A stretch of DNA of 64,000 bases from Solenopsis invicta (taxonomy: Eukaryota; Arthropoda; Insecta; Hymenoptera; Formicidae), in contig NC_052672.1 in NCBI RefSeq assembly GCF_016802725.1, positions 13,402,710 to 13,466,709 of the forward strand, written 5' to 3'. This document shows, one piece after another, positions 61,178 through 64,000 of this stretch (positions are counted from its first letter, which is position 1; each line of letters opens with the position of its first letter). Under the pieces are notes generated by a model. That model was not told where the DNA came from. It saw only the letters and a list, made by a program, of their open reading frames with translations, and did not search any database. A program made the translations under genes and the position numbers.

Positions 61178-62942
61178 GGGGGAGTCGAGTCGACAAAGGG
61201 AGGAAACGGGGATCGGCGCTCGCGCGGACTGGTCTCGTTGTTATTAATGAAGGCTCTCCCGATATGTCCGCCGCTAATGTATGTCCTTGGATTCCGCGCC
61301 GGAGTGCGCCGGCATCGATAGCGCAGGGAGGAAGAAGGAGTCGCGTCTCGCGGCCCGAGCAAGCACGCGAGGAGAGCGCGTTCGAGATCGTCGCGTTGGG
61401 CCGCCGCGGCCGGTAGGCTCGGCATTATTATTAATGAAGGTCAACCCGATACACGTCGCGATCCCGTCGCTAATGTATGTCCACGAATTCAGTGCGGGGG
61501 CACTGCGTGAGGGCGATTCGAATCAATGGTAGGAAAGTCGTGCCAACGAAGAGAGAAAATACCGAGCCGAGATCCTTGGCCGGCCAACGCGGCGCGCGAA
61601 TCGCTATTATTATTAATGAAGGTCCAGCTGATATATATCGCGCACCCTCGTCGAAATTCTCACGACCTCTCCACCCCTGATAAAAGTTCGATAGACGGCA
61701 GACTCCGTTTCCTTTGTCGGCGCGTCCGGCCTAACGAGAGTCACTGATATATCACACTCGATCGTAAATCGATCGTGAATAAGGGTGAATAAATGCGACA
61801 CCCCTGTTGTTGCTCTTTCGAGCAACGTCGCCGATCTCTCCCTCCGTTAATCCTCGAGACGCCCGATGGCGCGTAAGACGCCTCGCATGATTCCACTTTC
61901 CTCGGAGGAGGATGTCCGGTAAAAGTCGTTCGCGTCGTTAACGGGTCTCCACTCGAGAAAAACATCATCGATTACTTCCCGGCTATTGGCGCCACGATAG
62001 ATTACGAGGGAAGGAAGGAAATCGCTGAGGATGTTGTTTGGGAGGGCTCTGTGAGGGGCGCAATTATTAAGCTTTCCATTATCGCGGCTACGATGCAATT
62101 TTTCTCTCCTACGTCCGGAAATCTATTTCTATTAAGCCGCTTCTCGCGAATAAGGCTTCGGAATGGAGCGATTATTTATTATTAATACGATAAGATGAGG
62201 TACTATCTTAAAGTAAGATTTTCTATATGTGGTTCTCGTTGAGTTCTTTTTTAATAAAGTTATTCTTTGTCATTCAATAAAATATATTCTATTTAATTAT
62301 AGATTTATTATTAATTAAAATTCTAATAACGTTGAGTATCAAATGTTGATTTTGATATTGATACAGATTTTTTTGTAGTAAAAGATGACGTCAGTAATTC
62401 AAATAAGATAAAATTACATCTTGTTAGTAATAAGATAATATTATCAGTCCTTTATTACTTATCAACATTTTTGCGATAGTTCGAGTACATTATCAATACA
62501 TTTCTCATCGGCGATAACGTTCAGAGACTCAGACTTCGCCCACTCGAAAATCTACGAGAACCATCTCGCTAAATATAAGCGCGCGCGACTGATAAGACGT
62601 AATGTCTCCAGATAGGTATACGACATACTTAATGACCACGGTCAAAGCCGATCCTGGATCGAAAGTTCGTCGACTGCGGCGCAAGTTCTGGAGTCGCGCA
62701 ACCTCCGCGTCGTTAATAACTTATAAACGAAACAACCTGCGCGCGACTTCGAGCCAAGGAGCTATAGTCGAACGAAGTTTCACGACGAGACGCGACGGCT
62801 ACTATAAGCCCTGTGGATTAGAGCTTAGGAACTACTTACAGAGGTCCACGCCGTGGTAAGCGGGGGCGAGCGCGAGCAAAACGACGAAAAGGTGGACAGC
62901 AGGTGGTGCCCTTCTGGCGAGGAAACCCAAGCTTTTCACCAT
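48..62942 (-). CDS. Ddr: Discoidin domain receptor tyrosine kinase, 13 coding exons, 3' end outside window
   Basis: Receptor tyrosine kinase of the DDR family, which in animals binds collagen outside the cell and signals through an inner kinase. Joined coding segments are 62942-62840, 59213-59108, 50505-50274, 37529-37382, 36691-36387, 28503-28296, 14583-14244, 12342-12152, 11875-11694, 8034-7912, 6118-6009, 1920-1720 and 140-48. Predicted layout: signal peptide 1 to about 30; discoidin domain 37-193; discoidin-like domain about 198-367; stalk 368-414; one transmembrane helix 415-437; long inner juxtamembrane 438 to about 630; kinase from about 632, with P-loop 640-645, VAVK lysine 672 and HRD 775-777. 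Four N-glycosylation sequons are visible (N54 and N373, plus NDS and NIT in the discoidin-like domain). All splice phases agree and the frame has no stop. About 150 residues (activation loop to C-terminus) should follow left of the window, judging from vertebrate DDRs. Family assignment is very secure; the symbol follows insect usage. Confidence 0.95.
141..1719 (-). other. Ddr intron between coding exons 12 and 13
   Basis: Intron of 1,579 bases, donor GTAACA, acceptor TTTCAG. It holds a (GCCGTC)n hexamer tract just upstream of exon 13 and is AT-rich elsewhere. No further gene or RNA is recognisable. Confidence 0.85.
223..287. repeat. GCC then (GCCGTC)n simple repeat
   Basis: Short GCC-rich stretch followed by about eight tandem GTCGCC hexamers in the intron, ending about 150 bases upstream of exon 13. 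It creates arginine-rich and alanine/valine-rich open frames in several registers that should not be read as genes. Confidence 0.9.
1720..1920 (-). CDS. Ddr: Ddr coding exon 12: kinase alpha-C helix to hinge
   Basis: Codes residues 684-749 plus two bases of S750. Shows the alpha-C segment LDFQRDVRIL, beta-4/5 strands with NIARVLGAC, and the hinge VVMEYLEHGDLCQFL typical of DDR/Trk-like kinases. At the alpha-C position where kinases carry the glutamate that pairs with the beta-3 lysine, this protein has aspartate (D689, codon GAC, 17 residues after K672 as in human DDRs). Acceptor TTGCGCACAG, donor CAG before GTAACA. The 201-base exon is phase 2 at both ends. Confidence 0.95.
2160..2371. mobile_element. 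AT-rich foldback element (MITE-like)
   Basis: The left end (TGTATATACACTGAAAAC) and right end (inverse TGTATACACAACGAAAA) form imperfect terminal inverted repeats. The arms continue to match inward around TTCAAATAAATATATT. No coding capacity. The outline fits a small non-autonomous DNA transposon; family not recognised. Confidence 0.5.
3173..3420. mobile_element. piggyBac-type MITE flanked by TTAA
   Basis: A 240-base element (3177-3416) begins CCCTTTC and ends GAAAGGG, and is flanked on both sides by TTAA (3173-3176 and 3417-3420). A TTAA target duplication plus a terminal CCCT is the known signature of piggyBac-superfamily insertions. There is no transposase frame, so it would be non-autonomous. 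The outer 11 bases (TTAACCCTTTC) match exactly as inverted repeats. Confidence 0.65.
6009..6118 (-). CDS. Ddr: Ddr coding exon 11: kinase beta-2/beta-3 with catalytic lysine
   Basis: Codes residues 647-682 plus two bases of K683. It opens with VYVAEAEG, completing the glycine-rich loop from the previous exon, and carries RLVAVKFLLPEAS, where K672 is the ATP-anchoring beta-3 lysine. Acceptor ATGCATATAAAG before GTATAC is unusually poor in pyrimidines; donor AA before GTGAGTAT. The exon enters in phase 0 and leaves in phase 2, joining exon 12 as KEK-LDF. The frame is short and was found through the VAVK motif. Confidence 0.93.
6304..6409. repeat. Short foldback repeat
   Basis: The left arm (GCAAAATCAGTAACTTT) pairs with the inverse of the right arm (AAAGTTACTAATTTTGT), separated by about 50 bases. 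Would fold as a hairpin on either strand. It may be a small MITE or a remnant. Confidence 0.55.
7523..7757. mobile_element. Terminal-inverted-repeat MITE, copy 1 of a two-copy family
   Basis: Left end ACAGAAAGAATAGTTTTACT matches the inverse of the right end (GCAGAACGAACGATTTTGCT). Inside the ends, ATACAAATCTGAAAATAA is mirrored by TTATTTTCAGATCTGTGT. A related element of the same size and end sequence lies at 31236-31471. It has no transposase. Confidence 0.7.
7912..8034 (-). CDS. Ddr: Ddr coding exon 10: juxtamembrane end and kinase P-loop
   Basis: Codes residues 606-646 exactly (phase 0 at both ends). A basic and leucine-rich linker leads into FPRHRLRMLSKLAEGAFGT, the first kinase strand and nucleotide-binding loop. 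The usual GxGxxG pattern reads A640-E-G-A-F-G645, so the first glycine is alanine (codon GCC). The second and third glycines are kept. Acceptor CGTGTTGCAG, donor ACG before GTAATA. A symmetric 123-base exon. Confidence 0.93.
8035..11693 (-). other. Ddr intron between coding exons 9 and 10
   Basis: Intron of 3,659 bases, donor GTAACA, acceptor TTGCAG. CpG-rich blocks at about 8.7-9.2 and 9.5-10.0 kb alternate with AT-rich sequence. Open frames here are arginine/serine-rich, lack domains and look accidental. No RNA gene seen. Confidence 0.8.
11694..11875 (-). CDS. Ddr: Ddr coding exon 9: inner juxtamembrane with YDYAVPEL
   Basis: Codes the end of A545 through K605. Contains VYANGAVDTSYDYAVPEL, with closely spaced tyrosines Y547, Y556 and Y558 in acidic or proline context that look like kinase phosphorylation and SH2/PTB docking sites, as known for DDR juxtamembranes. 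A Gly/Ser/Thr-rich stretch and a charged tail TKTEDKK follow. Acceptor CATCCGCAG, donor AAG before GTAACA. It enters in phase 1 and leaves in phase 0. The reading frame continues upstream through the whole preceding intron. Confidence 0.93.
11876..12151 (-). other. 276-base Ddr intron that is open in frame (retainable)
   Basis: Shortest intron of the gene, with good signals (donor CAG before GTATGC, pyrimidine-rich acceptor ending ATCCGCAG). It is exactly 92 codons long and has no stop in the host frame, so retention would add 92 residues between S544 and A545. Its middle is a degenerate run of GTGTACATG/GTAGATG-like units, giving a Tyr/Thr/His/Met-rich peptide. The spliced join restores HS-AVYANG in phase, so I take splicing as the default. 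Confidence 0.8.
12152..12342 (-). CDS. Ddr: Ddr coding exon 8: inner juxtamembrane with LPTLPRDL and DDYQEP
   Basis: Codes the end of R481 through S544 plus one base of A545. Contains GGSLPTLPRDLGNRLL and KLDDYQEPYQALKY, followed by several tyrosines (Y515, Y519, Y520, Y522) and a methionine-rich tail. DDYQEP resembles an acidic tyrosine phosphorylation site; which residues are used cannot be told from sequence. Acceptor CTTCTCTCTCAG, donor CAG before GTATGC. It enters in phase 2 and leaves in phase 1. Confidence 0.93.
12576..13107. mobile_element. Large foldback element with CACTGAG ends
   Basis: Left arm 12576-12840 begins CACTGAGAAAAA and ends TTTTTCCTCAGTG. The sequence to its right (to 13107) is an inverted, diverged copy ending in the inverse of CACTTAGAGAAAAAG. 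Matching inner landmarks include GAAATGTATATTTCGTC and GATATAAATTTA in both arms. It looks like two insertions of one MITE head to head, or one long foldback. No coding capacity. Confidence 0.65.
14037..14184. mobile_element. 148-base palindromic MITE-like element
   Basis: Begins CTACTCTCTAAA and ends TTTAGAGAGTAG. The arms share TTGGAGTGGAAT, CCACTCTAAAAGTGTG and GAAAATCCTGCCA in inverse orientation. The transcript would form a long hairpin about 60 bases after the exon 7 donor. Confidence 0.7.
14244..14583 (-). CDS. Ddr: Ddr coding exon 7: stalk, transmembrane helix, inner juxtamembrane
   Basis: Codes the end of D368 through E480 plus two bases of R481. A short Thr/Pro/Glu-rich stalk with sequon NFT (N373) precedes the helix MAIVIGVLTAVILSLAVAIF (about 415-437). 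The stop-transfer sequence SRHRQRK follows, making a type I membrane protein. The inner part ends AYTLEDDER. Acceptor CCTAATTTAG after a T-rich tract, donor AAG before GTACAA. Reading through the donor would add 13 residues and then stop, giving a membrane-anchored receptor without a kinase; there is no direct sign that this happens. Confidence 0.95.
19587..20097. mobile_element. Inverted-repeat element with GATAAATGTCC ends
   Basis: Left TTAAGATAAATGTCC and the inverse of right GGACATTTATCTTAC bound about 510 AT-rich bases with no coding capacity. TTAA is intact at the left (19587-19590) and reads TTAC at the right, compatible with a decayed TTAA target duplication. Non-autonomous DNA transposon likely; family not recognised. 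Confidence 0.5.
23172..23190. repeat. (CG)n dinucleotide run
   Basis: Alternating CG of about 19 bases within a CpG-rich intronic block. Notable only as evidence that CpG is not depleted here. Confidence 0.85.
23981..24096. repeat. Dispersed direct repeat, copy A
   Basis: Shares a series of blocks with 24806-24917 in the same order: GGGCAAAGAGTTTC, TATGATCT, GACAAACAACCCT, ACGCAAATATCTTGAA and AGAGCGGGATG. Non-coding. Confidence 0.7.
24806..24917. repeat. Dispersed direct repeat, copy B
   Basis: Diverged partner of 23981-24096, about 825 bases further right and in the same orientation: GGGCAAAGAGTTTC, TATGATCT, GACAAACGACCCT, ACGTAAATACCTTGAA and AGAGCGGGGATG. Confidence 0.7.
27232..27276. 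repeat. (GA)n microsatellite
   Basis: Uninterrupted GA dinucleotide run of about 45 bases, producing long poly-Ser/Leu frames on the opposite strand that are artefacts. Confidence 0.95.
28117..28166. repeat. (CT)n microsatellite
   Basis: CT dinucleotide run, interrupted at its left end, located about 130 bases right of the edge of exon 6 inside the following intron. It reads as (GA)n on the transcript strand. Confidence 0.9.
28296..28503 (-). CDS. Ddr: Ddr coding exon 6: second half of discoidin-like domain
   Basis: Codes residues 299-367 plus one base of D368. Contains IFSQVDILFSIGGKYYTGEP, a sequon in SRNITIKL, and the HHRVGKFIKLRLHFSDRWIMVSEVTFDS ending that matches the conserved tail of the DDR membrane-proximal domain. 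Acceptor TTCCGATTACAG, donor CTG before GTAAGA. It enters in phase 0 and leaves in phase 1. The open frame extends far upstream past the acceptor; that part is intron. Confidence 0.95.
31168..31200. repeat. (CT)n microsatellite
   Basis: Pure CT dinucleotide run of about 33 bases, just left of the MITE at 31236. Confidence 0.93.
31236..31471. mobile_element. Terminal-inverted-repeat MITE, copy 2
   Basis: Begins ACAGAAAGAACGGTTTTGCT and ends with the inverse of ACGCGAAAAGAACAGTTTT. Shares the ends, the TTTTAGCTACATACAGATCT block, the AATAATTTTGTT-type mirrored block and total length (about 236 bases) with the element at 7523-7757. Non-coding. Confidence 0.7.
33663..33694. repeat. (GCC)n trinucleotide tract
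   Basis: GCC repeat with one interruption. Gives poly-Pro, poly-Ala and poly-Arg frames that are not genes. Confidence 0.9.
34611..34647. repeat. (CT)n microsatellite
   Basis: CT-rich run with TTT interruptions at its left end, intronic. Confidence 0.85.
36387..36691 (-). CDS. Ddr: Ddr coding exon 5: first half of discoidin-like domain
   Basis: Codes the end of D197 through Q298. Hallmarks of the DDR second domain are present: DGVVSYSMPQG, YDGHWDGELRRGLGQLTDG, GWVGWRNDS (a sequon) and EIKFEFDKVREFSAVHIYCNN. Acceptor TTTTCCTCCCGCAG, donor CCAG before GTTCGT. It enters in phase 1 and leaves in phase 0. The alternative donor six bases on the intron side of the chosen one (GTTC then GTAAGC) gives the wrong phase for exon 6. 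Confidence 0.95.
36692..37381 (-). other. Ddr intron between coding exons 4 and 5 (690 bases)
   Basis: Short intron linking the two ectodomain modules, donor GTAAGC, mostly AT-rich. Nothing else recognised in it. Confidence 0.85.
37382..37529 (-). CDS. Ddr: Ddr coding exon 4: end of discoidin domain
   Basis: Codes residues 148-196 plus one base of D197. Contains VIQGNTNTYLESKHELEPPLW and the closing VCMRVELYGC (C193), the standard end of an F5/8-type C (discoidin) domain, which should pair with C37. Acceptor TGTGCTTTCAG, donor AGCG before GTAAGC. It enters in phase 0 and leaves in phase 1, joining exon 5 as YWS-DGVVSY, just as in vertebrate DDRs. Confidence 0.95.
38297..38321. repeat. (GA)n microsatellite
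   Basis: GA dinucleotide run within a purine-rich stretch, intronic. Confidence 0.9.
41017..41148. repeat. 66-base exact tandem duplication
   Basis: Two head-to-tail copies of a 66-base AT-rich unit starting TTCGCAAGTTGATATATTCG. The copies appear identical, pointing to a recent duplication (or an assembly duplication). Confidence 0.9.
43499..43534. repeat. (CCA/CCG)n trinucleotide tract
   Basis: CCACCACCACCGCCGCCG-type run in a CpG-rich intronic block. Source of proline and histidine runs in chance frames. Confidence 0.85.
45413..45426. repeat. Homopolymer of 14 G
   Basis: Uninterrupted G run after ATTGCAATC. Its length may be unreliable in sequencing. Confidence 0.9.
47405..47455. repeat. 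Dispersed CATTARCG...ATTAAYAA repeat, copy A
   Basis: ACATTAGCGCCGGTGC followed by ATCAATATTAACAAGATAGT, matching 48320-48370 in order and spacing. Related reverse-orientation blocks occur near 61.24, 61.43 and 61.61 kb. Confidence 0.6.
48320..48370. repeat. Dispersed CATTARCG...ATTAAYAA repeat, copy B
   Basis: GCATTAACGCCGGCGC followed by ATCAATATTAATAAGATCGT. Diverged partner of the 47.4 kb block, about 915 bases away in the same orientation. Both are preceded by AATAATCATG about 80-120 bases to the left. Confidence 0.6.
50274..50505 (-). CDS. Ddr: Ddr coding exon 3: core of discoidin domain
   Basis: Codes the end of R70 through E147. Contains GGAWCPKNQ, the EWLEIDLHTIHLITATATQGR core strands, and GVEFAEAYLLEYWRPRLGKW. 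The TQGR arginine and VEF glutamate, which belong to the collagen-binding loops in human DDRs, are conserved. Acceptor ATGGTTATAG is AT-rich; donor GAG before GTGAGC. It enters in phase 2 and leaves in phase 0. Confidence 0.95.
50970..51004. repeat. (CT)n microsatellite
   Basis: Pure CT dinucleotide run of about 35 bases, intronic. Confidence 0.95.
51551..51581. repeat. (GA)n microsatellite
   Basis: GA-rich run with an AAA interruption, intronic. Confidence 0.88.
54674..55181. mobile_element. TTAA-flanked inverted-repeat element, about 500 bases
   Basis: TTAA (54674-54677) is followed by GGATGTATAG. The right end is CTATACATCC followed by TTAA (55178-55181). Inner arms also match inversely around ATTCAAGATAATTTAT. 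Highly AT-rich and without coding capacity. The symmetrical TTAA suggests a TTAA-specific non-autonomous DNA transposon. It has nearly the same length as the element at 19587-20097 and shares AT-rich internal words with it. Confidence 0.6.
56815..56844. repeat. (GCGGC)n pentamer tract
   Basis: About six tandem GCGGC/GCGCG-like pentamers in a CpG-rich intronic block. Confidence 0.88.
58316..58331. repeat. (GCC)n trinucleotide tract
   Basis: Short GCC run in the intron, about 0.8 kb left of exon 2. Confidence 0.8.
59108..59213 (-). CDS. Ddr: Ddr coding exon 2: start of discoidin domain
   Basis: Codes the end of S35 through A69 plus two bases of R70. Reads QCIAPLGMESGTIPDTDINA and continues SSSFDTGNVGPHLA: the DDR opening with cysteine C37, the LGMxSGxIPDxDI motif, and a sequon at N54. 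Acceptor TTCGTTTGTTGCAG, donor CACG before GTAAGC. It enters in phase 1 and leaves in phase 2. The frame is too short to stand out alone and was found through the LGM...IPD motif. Confidence 0.95.
59271..59316. repeat. (CT)n microsatellite near exon 2
   Basis: CT run of about 46 bases, reading (GA)n in the transcript, about 58 bases upstream of the exon 2 acceptor. Confidence 0.95.
61123..61174. repeat. (GA)n microsatellite
   Basis: Pure GA dinucleotide run of about 52 bases, the longest simple dinucleotide run in the window. Confidence 0.95.
61236..61680. repeat. Imperfect tandem array, three units of about 185 bases
   Basis: Three units begin with a TTATTAATGAAGG core at about 61240, 61430 and 61612. 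In the first two, about 25-30 bases later, each core is followed by CCGCTAATGTATGTCC or a close variant. The spacers are CpG-rich and poorly conserved. Not CRISPR-like (long unequal units, eukaryotic intron). Confidence 0.65.
62840..62942 (-). CDS. Ddr: Ddr coding exon 1: start codon and signal peptide
   Basis: ATG at 62942-62940 in context GGAGCTATGG. Codes MVKSLGFLARRAPPAV followed by HLFVVLLALAPAYHGVDL and one base of S35: a basic N-region, a hydrophobic core (about 16-28) and a likely cleavage site after A28 or G31, as expected for a type I receptor. Donor CTCT before GTAAGTAG (phase 1) joins exon 2 as VDL-SQCIAPLGM. The frame is open upstream to the acceptor but has no ATG there, so this ATG is the best start. 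Confidence 0.93.
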
Positions 62943-63021
62943 AGCTCCCTTTTCCTGCGAGGGCTTCACCCTCGCCCTTTCCTCACCGAGACTCCCGCCG
63001 TGCCATTTCTGCCTCGTCAAC
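62943..63021 (-). other. Ddr 5' UTR segment of coding exon 1
   Basis: The 79 bases before the start codon follow a strong acceptor: a T-rich tract ending TTTGTTTCAG, with the exon starting at 63021. This implies at least one upstream non-coding exon outside the window. Confidence 0.75.
62983..63006 (-). promoter_or_regulatory. Seven-codon upstream ORF in Ddr leader
   Basis: ATG at 63006-63004 opens MARRESR and stops with TGA at 62985-62983, 40 bases before the receptor start codon and out of frame with it. Context AGAAATGG is favourable for initiation. It could reduce translation of the receptor; an effect is inferred only. Confidence 0.6.
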
Positions 63022-64000
63022 CTGAAACAAAAAAAAAAAGAGCGCAATTGTTATGTCAGGCTTGACGATCGTCGAGCTGAGTAGGCGATCGACAAAGCGA
63101 GTTGTCTCGTCGACTGCACCCGGAGAATGAATTCGCCGTAGCGAAGAAACGACATGTGCAATTTTCGCGCGAGAATCCTGAATGCCACATTGAGATATGA
63201 AACTGATGTTTCATGTATTTGAGAATCGTAACTTGTGACTGTGAGCGCACAAGGACAACTTTGTCAATGCAAACATACTTTAATTAACAGAATTCTCTTC
63301 TATAGAGAATGGTATTTATTTAATTAAGGATTTCATCGTATTATTTTACACAGGGCAGTCAGTAAGTAACCGCAACAGTGGTATAATTTAACGAAGGGCT
63401 GTGCGGTCTAAATTTCGTAGAGTGAAAAATCACTCGAAAAATTGTTCAAGCTCGATTTTCACTCTTTTAAAACGACAGTTTATTCTACGAGATTTAAAGA
63501 GTATTTTTTCTACACTCACACCAGAAAAGTATCCGGAAAATAAAACGATCGAATTATCTTGTCAAGATATAACGAATATTTACGACCGTTTATATTTATT
63601 TACGAGCAGATTGGACAGTTTTCTCAGTGTACTTATATCTTGCCTACCTATATCTCTTTATTGAAAAAAGACGCAATCTACTTTTCTATTTCTCAAAGTA
63701 ATCAGCTAGTTTTATTCGTAGATTATACTTTTACGATTGATTATTGACTGTACCATGTGCATATATAATTGTTAGATAAAAAATTTCACAGTACATGAAT
63801 ATTGAGTATCGTAACAGTCGAATTTCTTTAGCTCAATAATTCCTTTAACTTTAAGCTTTACAATATCTTACAATCTAAAATTCTGCAGAGAATAATGCAC
63901 GAGTGACTTCATGTAGATCTGCCTATAATCCTCCATTCAGTCTTCTGTCGATTATGCGCTGCACGTGGAACCGTTTCCTTCCTGTACGAACTAAGGGCGG
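63022..64000 (-). other. 5' UTR intron of Ddr (partial) to window edge
   Basis: At least 979 bases upstream of the first coding exon. It holds a small hairpin-forming stretch near 63.41-63.50 kb (GTAGAGTGAAAAATC mirrored by GATTTTCACTC, and AAATTTCGTAG mirrored by CTACGAGATTT) and is otherwise AT-rich. No promoter motif can be assigned; transcription should start further right. Confidence 0.65.

Larger units (their letters stand above)
59214..62839 (-). other. Ddr intron between coding exons 1 and 2 (3.6 kb)
   Basis: Donor GTAAGTAG is strong. The intron holds a (CT)n tract about 58 bases upstream of the exon 2 acceptor, a (GA)n tract at 61.12 kb and a three-unit imperfect array at 61.24-61.68 kb. 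Base composition is CpG-rich through most of it and turns AT-rich at 62.2-62.5 kb. Confidence 0.8.

Noticed and set aside
61236..61680. CRISPR-like array
   Set aside because: Units are long, unequal and only partly conserved, and the setting is a eukaryotic intron.
1..64000. tRNA, rRNA or known microRNA genes
   Set aside because: I looked for tRNA B-box-like GGTTCGAATCC patterns and a few familiar insect microRNA seeds and saw no convincing candidate. A covariance-model scan, which I cannot run, would be decisive.

Overview
The window is a piece of an insect nuclear genome that is almost entirely one gene. On the minus strand I can assemble thirteen coding exons of a Discoidin domain receptor (Ddr), a collagen-type receptor tyrosine kinase. 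They run from a signal-peptide exon near 62.9 kb leftward to the kinase catalytic-loop exon at 48-140, next to the left edge. All thirteen exons have GT donors, all have AG acceptors (the first coding exon after a 5' UTR intron), and every junction joins in phase. The joined frame has 2,342 coding bases (780 full codons plus two bases) and stays open throughout. The rest of the kinase domain (DFG motif, activation loop, C-lobe, stop codon, 3' UTR) lies left of position 1. The promoter and first non-coding exon lie right of position 64000.

Organism: small exons in long introns (up to about 13.7 kb), abundant undepleted CpG mixed with AT-rich stretches, many (GA)n/(CT)n microsatellites and several small inverted-repeat elements suggest a hymenopteran, most likely an ant. 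This is inferred from texture, not from a database match.

Layout from transcription start to end (right to left): 63022-64000 5' UTR intron; 62840-63021 leader, small upstream ORF and signal peptide; 59108-59213, 50274-50505 and 37382-37529 discoidin domain; 36387-36691 and 28296-28503 discoidin-like domain; 14244-14583 extracellular stalk, transmembrane helix and inner juxtamembrane; 12152-12342 and 11694-11875 tyrosine-bearing juxtamembrane; 7912-8034, 6009-6118, 1720-1920 and 48-140 kinase N-lobe, hinge and catalytic loop. I see no second protein-coding gene, tRNA, rRNA or CRISPR array. The remaining open frames lack domains and mostly reflect CpG-rich or microsatellite sequence.

The introns hold at least eight foldback or terminal-inverted-repeat elements, including TTAA-flanked ones and a two-copy family. 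They also hold imperfect direct repeats at 24, 47-48 and 61 kb, and many microsatellites. The most interesting gene-level points are a 276-base juxtamembrane intron that is a multiple of three and fully open in frame, and unusual residues at two normally invariant kinase positions (first P-loop glycine to alanine, alpha-C glutamate to aspartate). I found no new multi-gene system.
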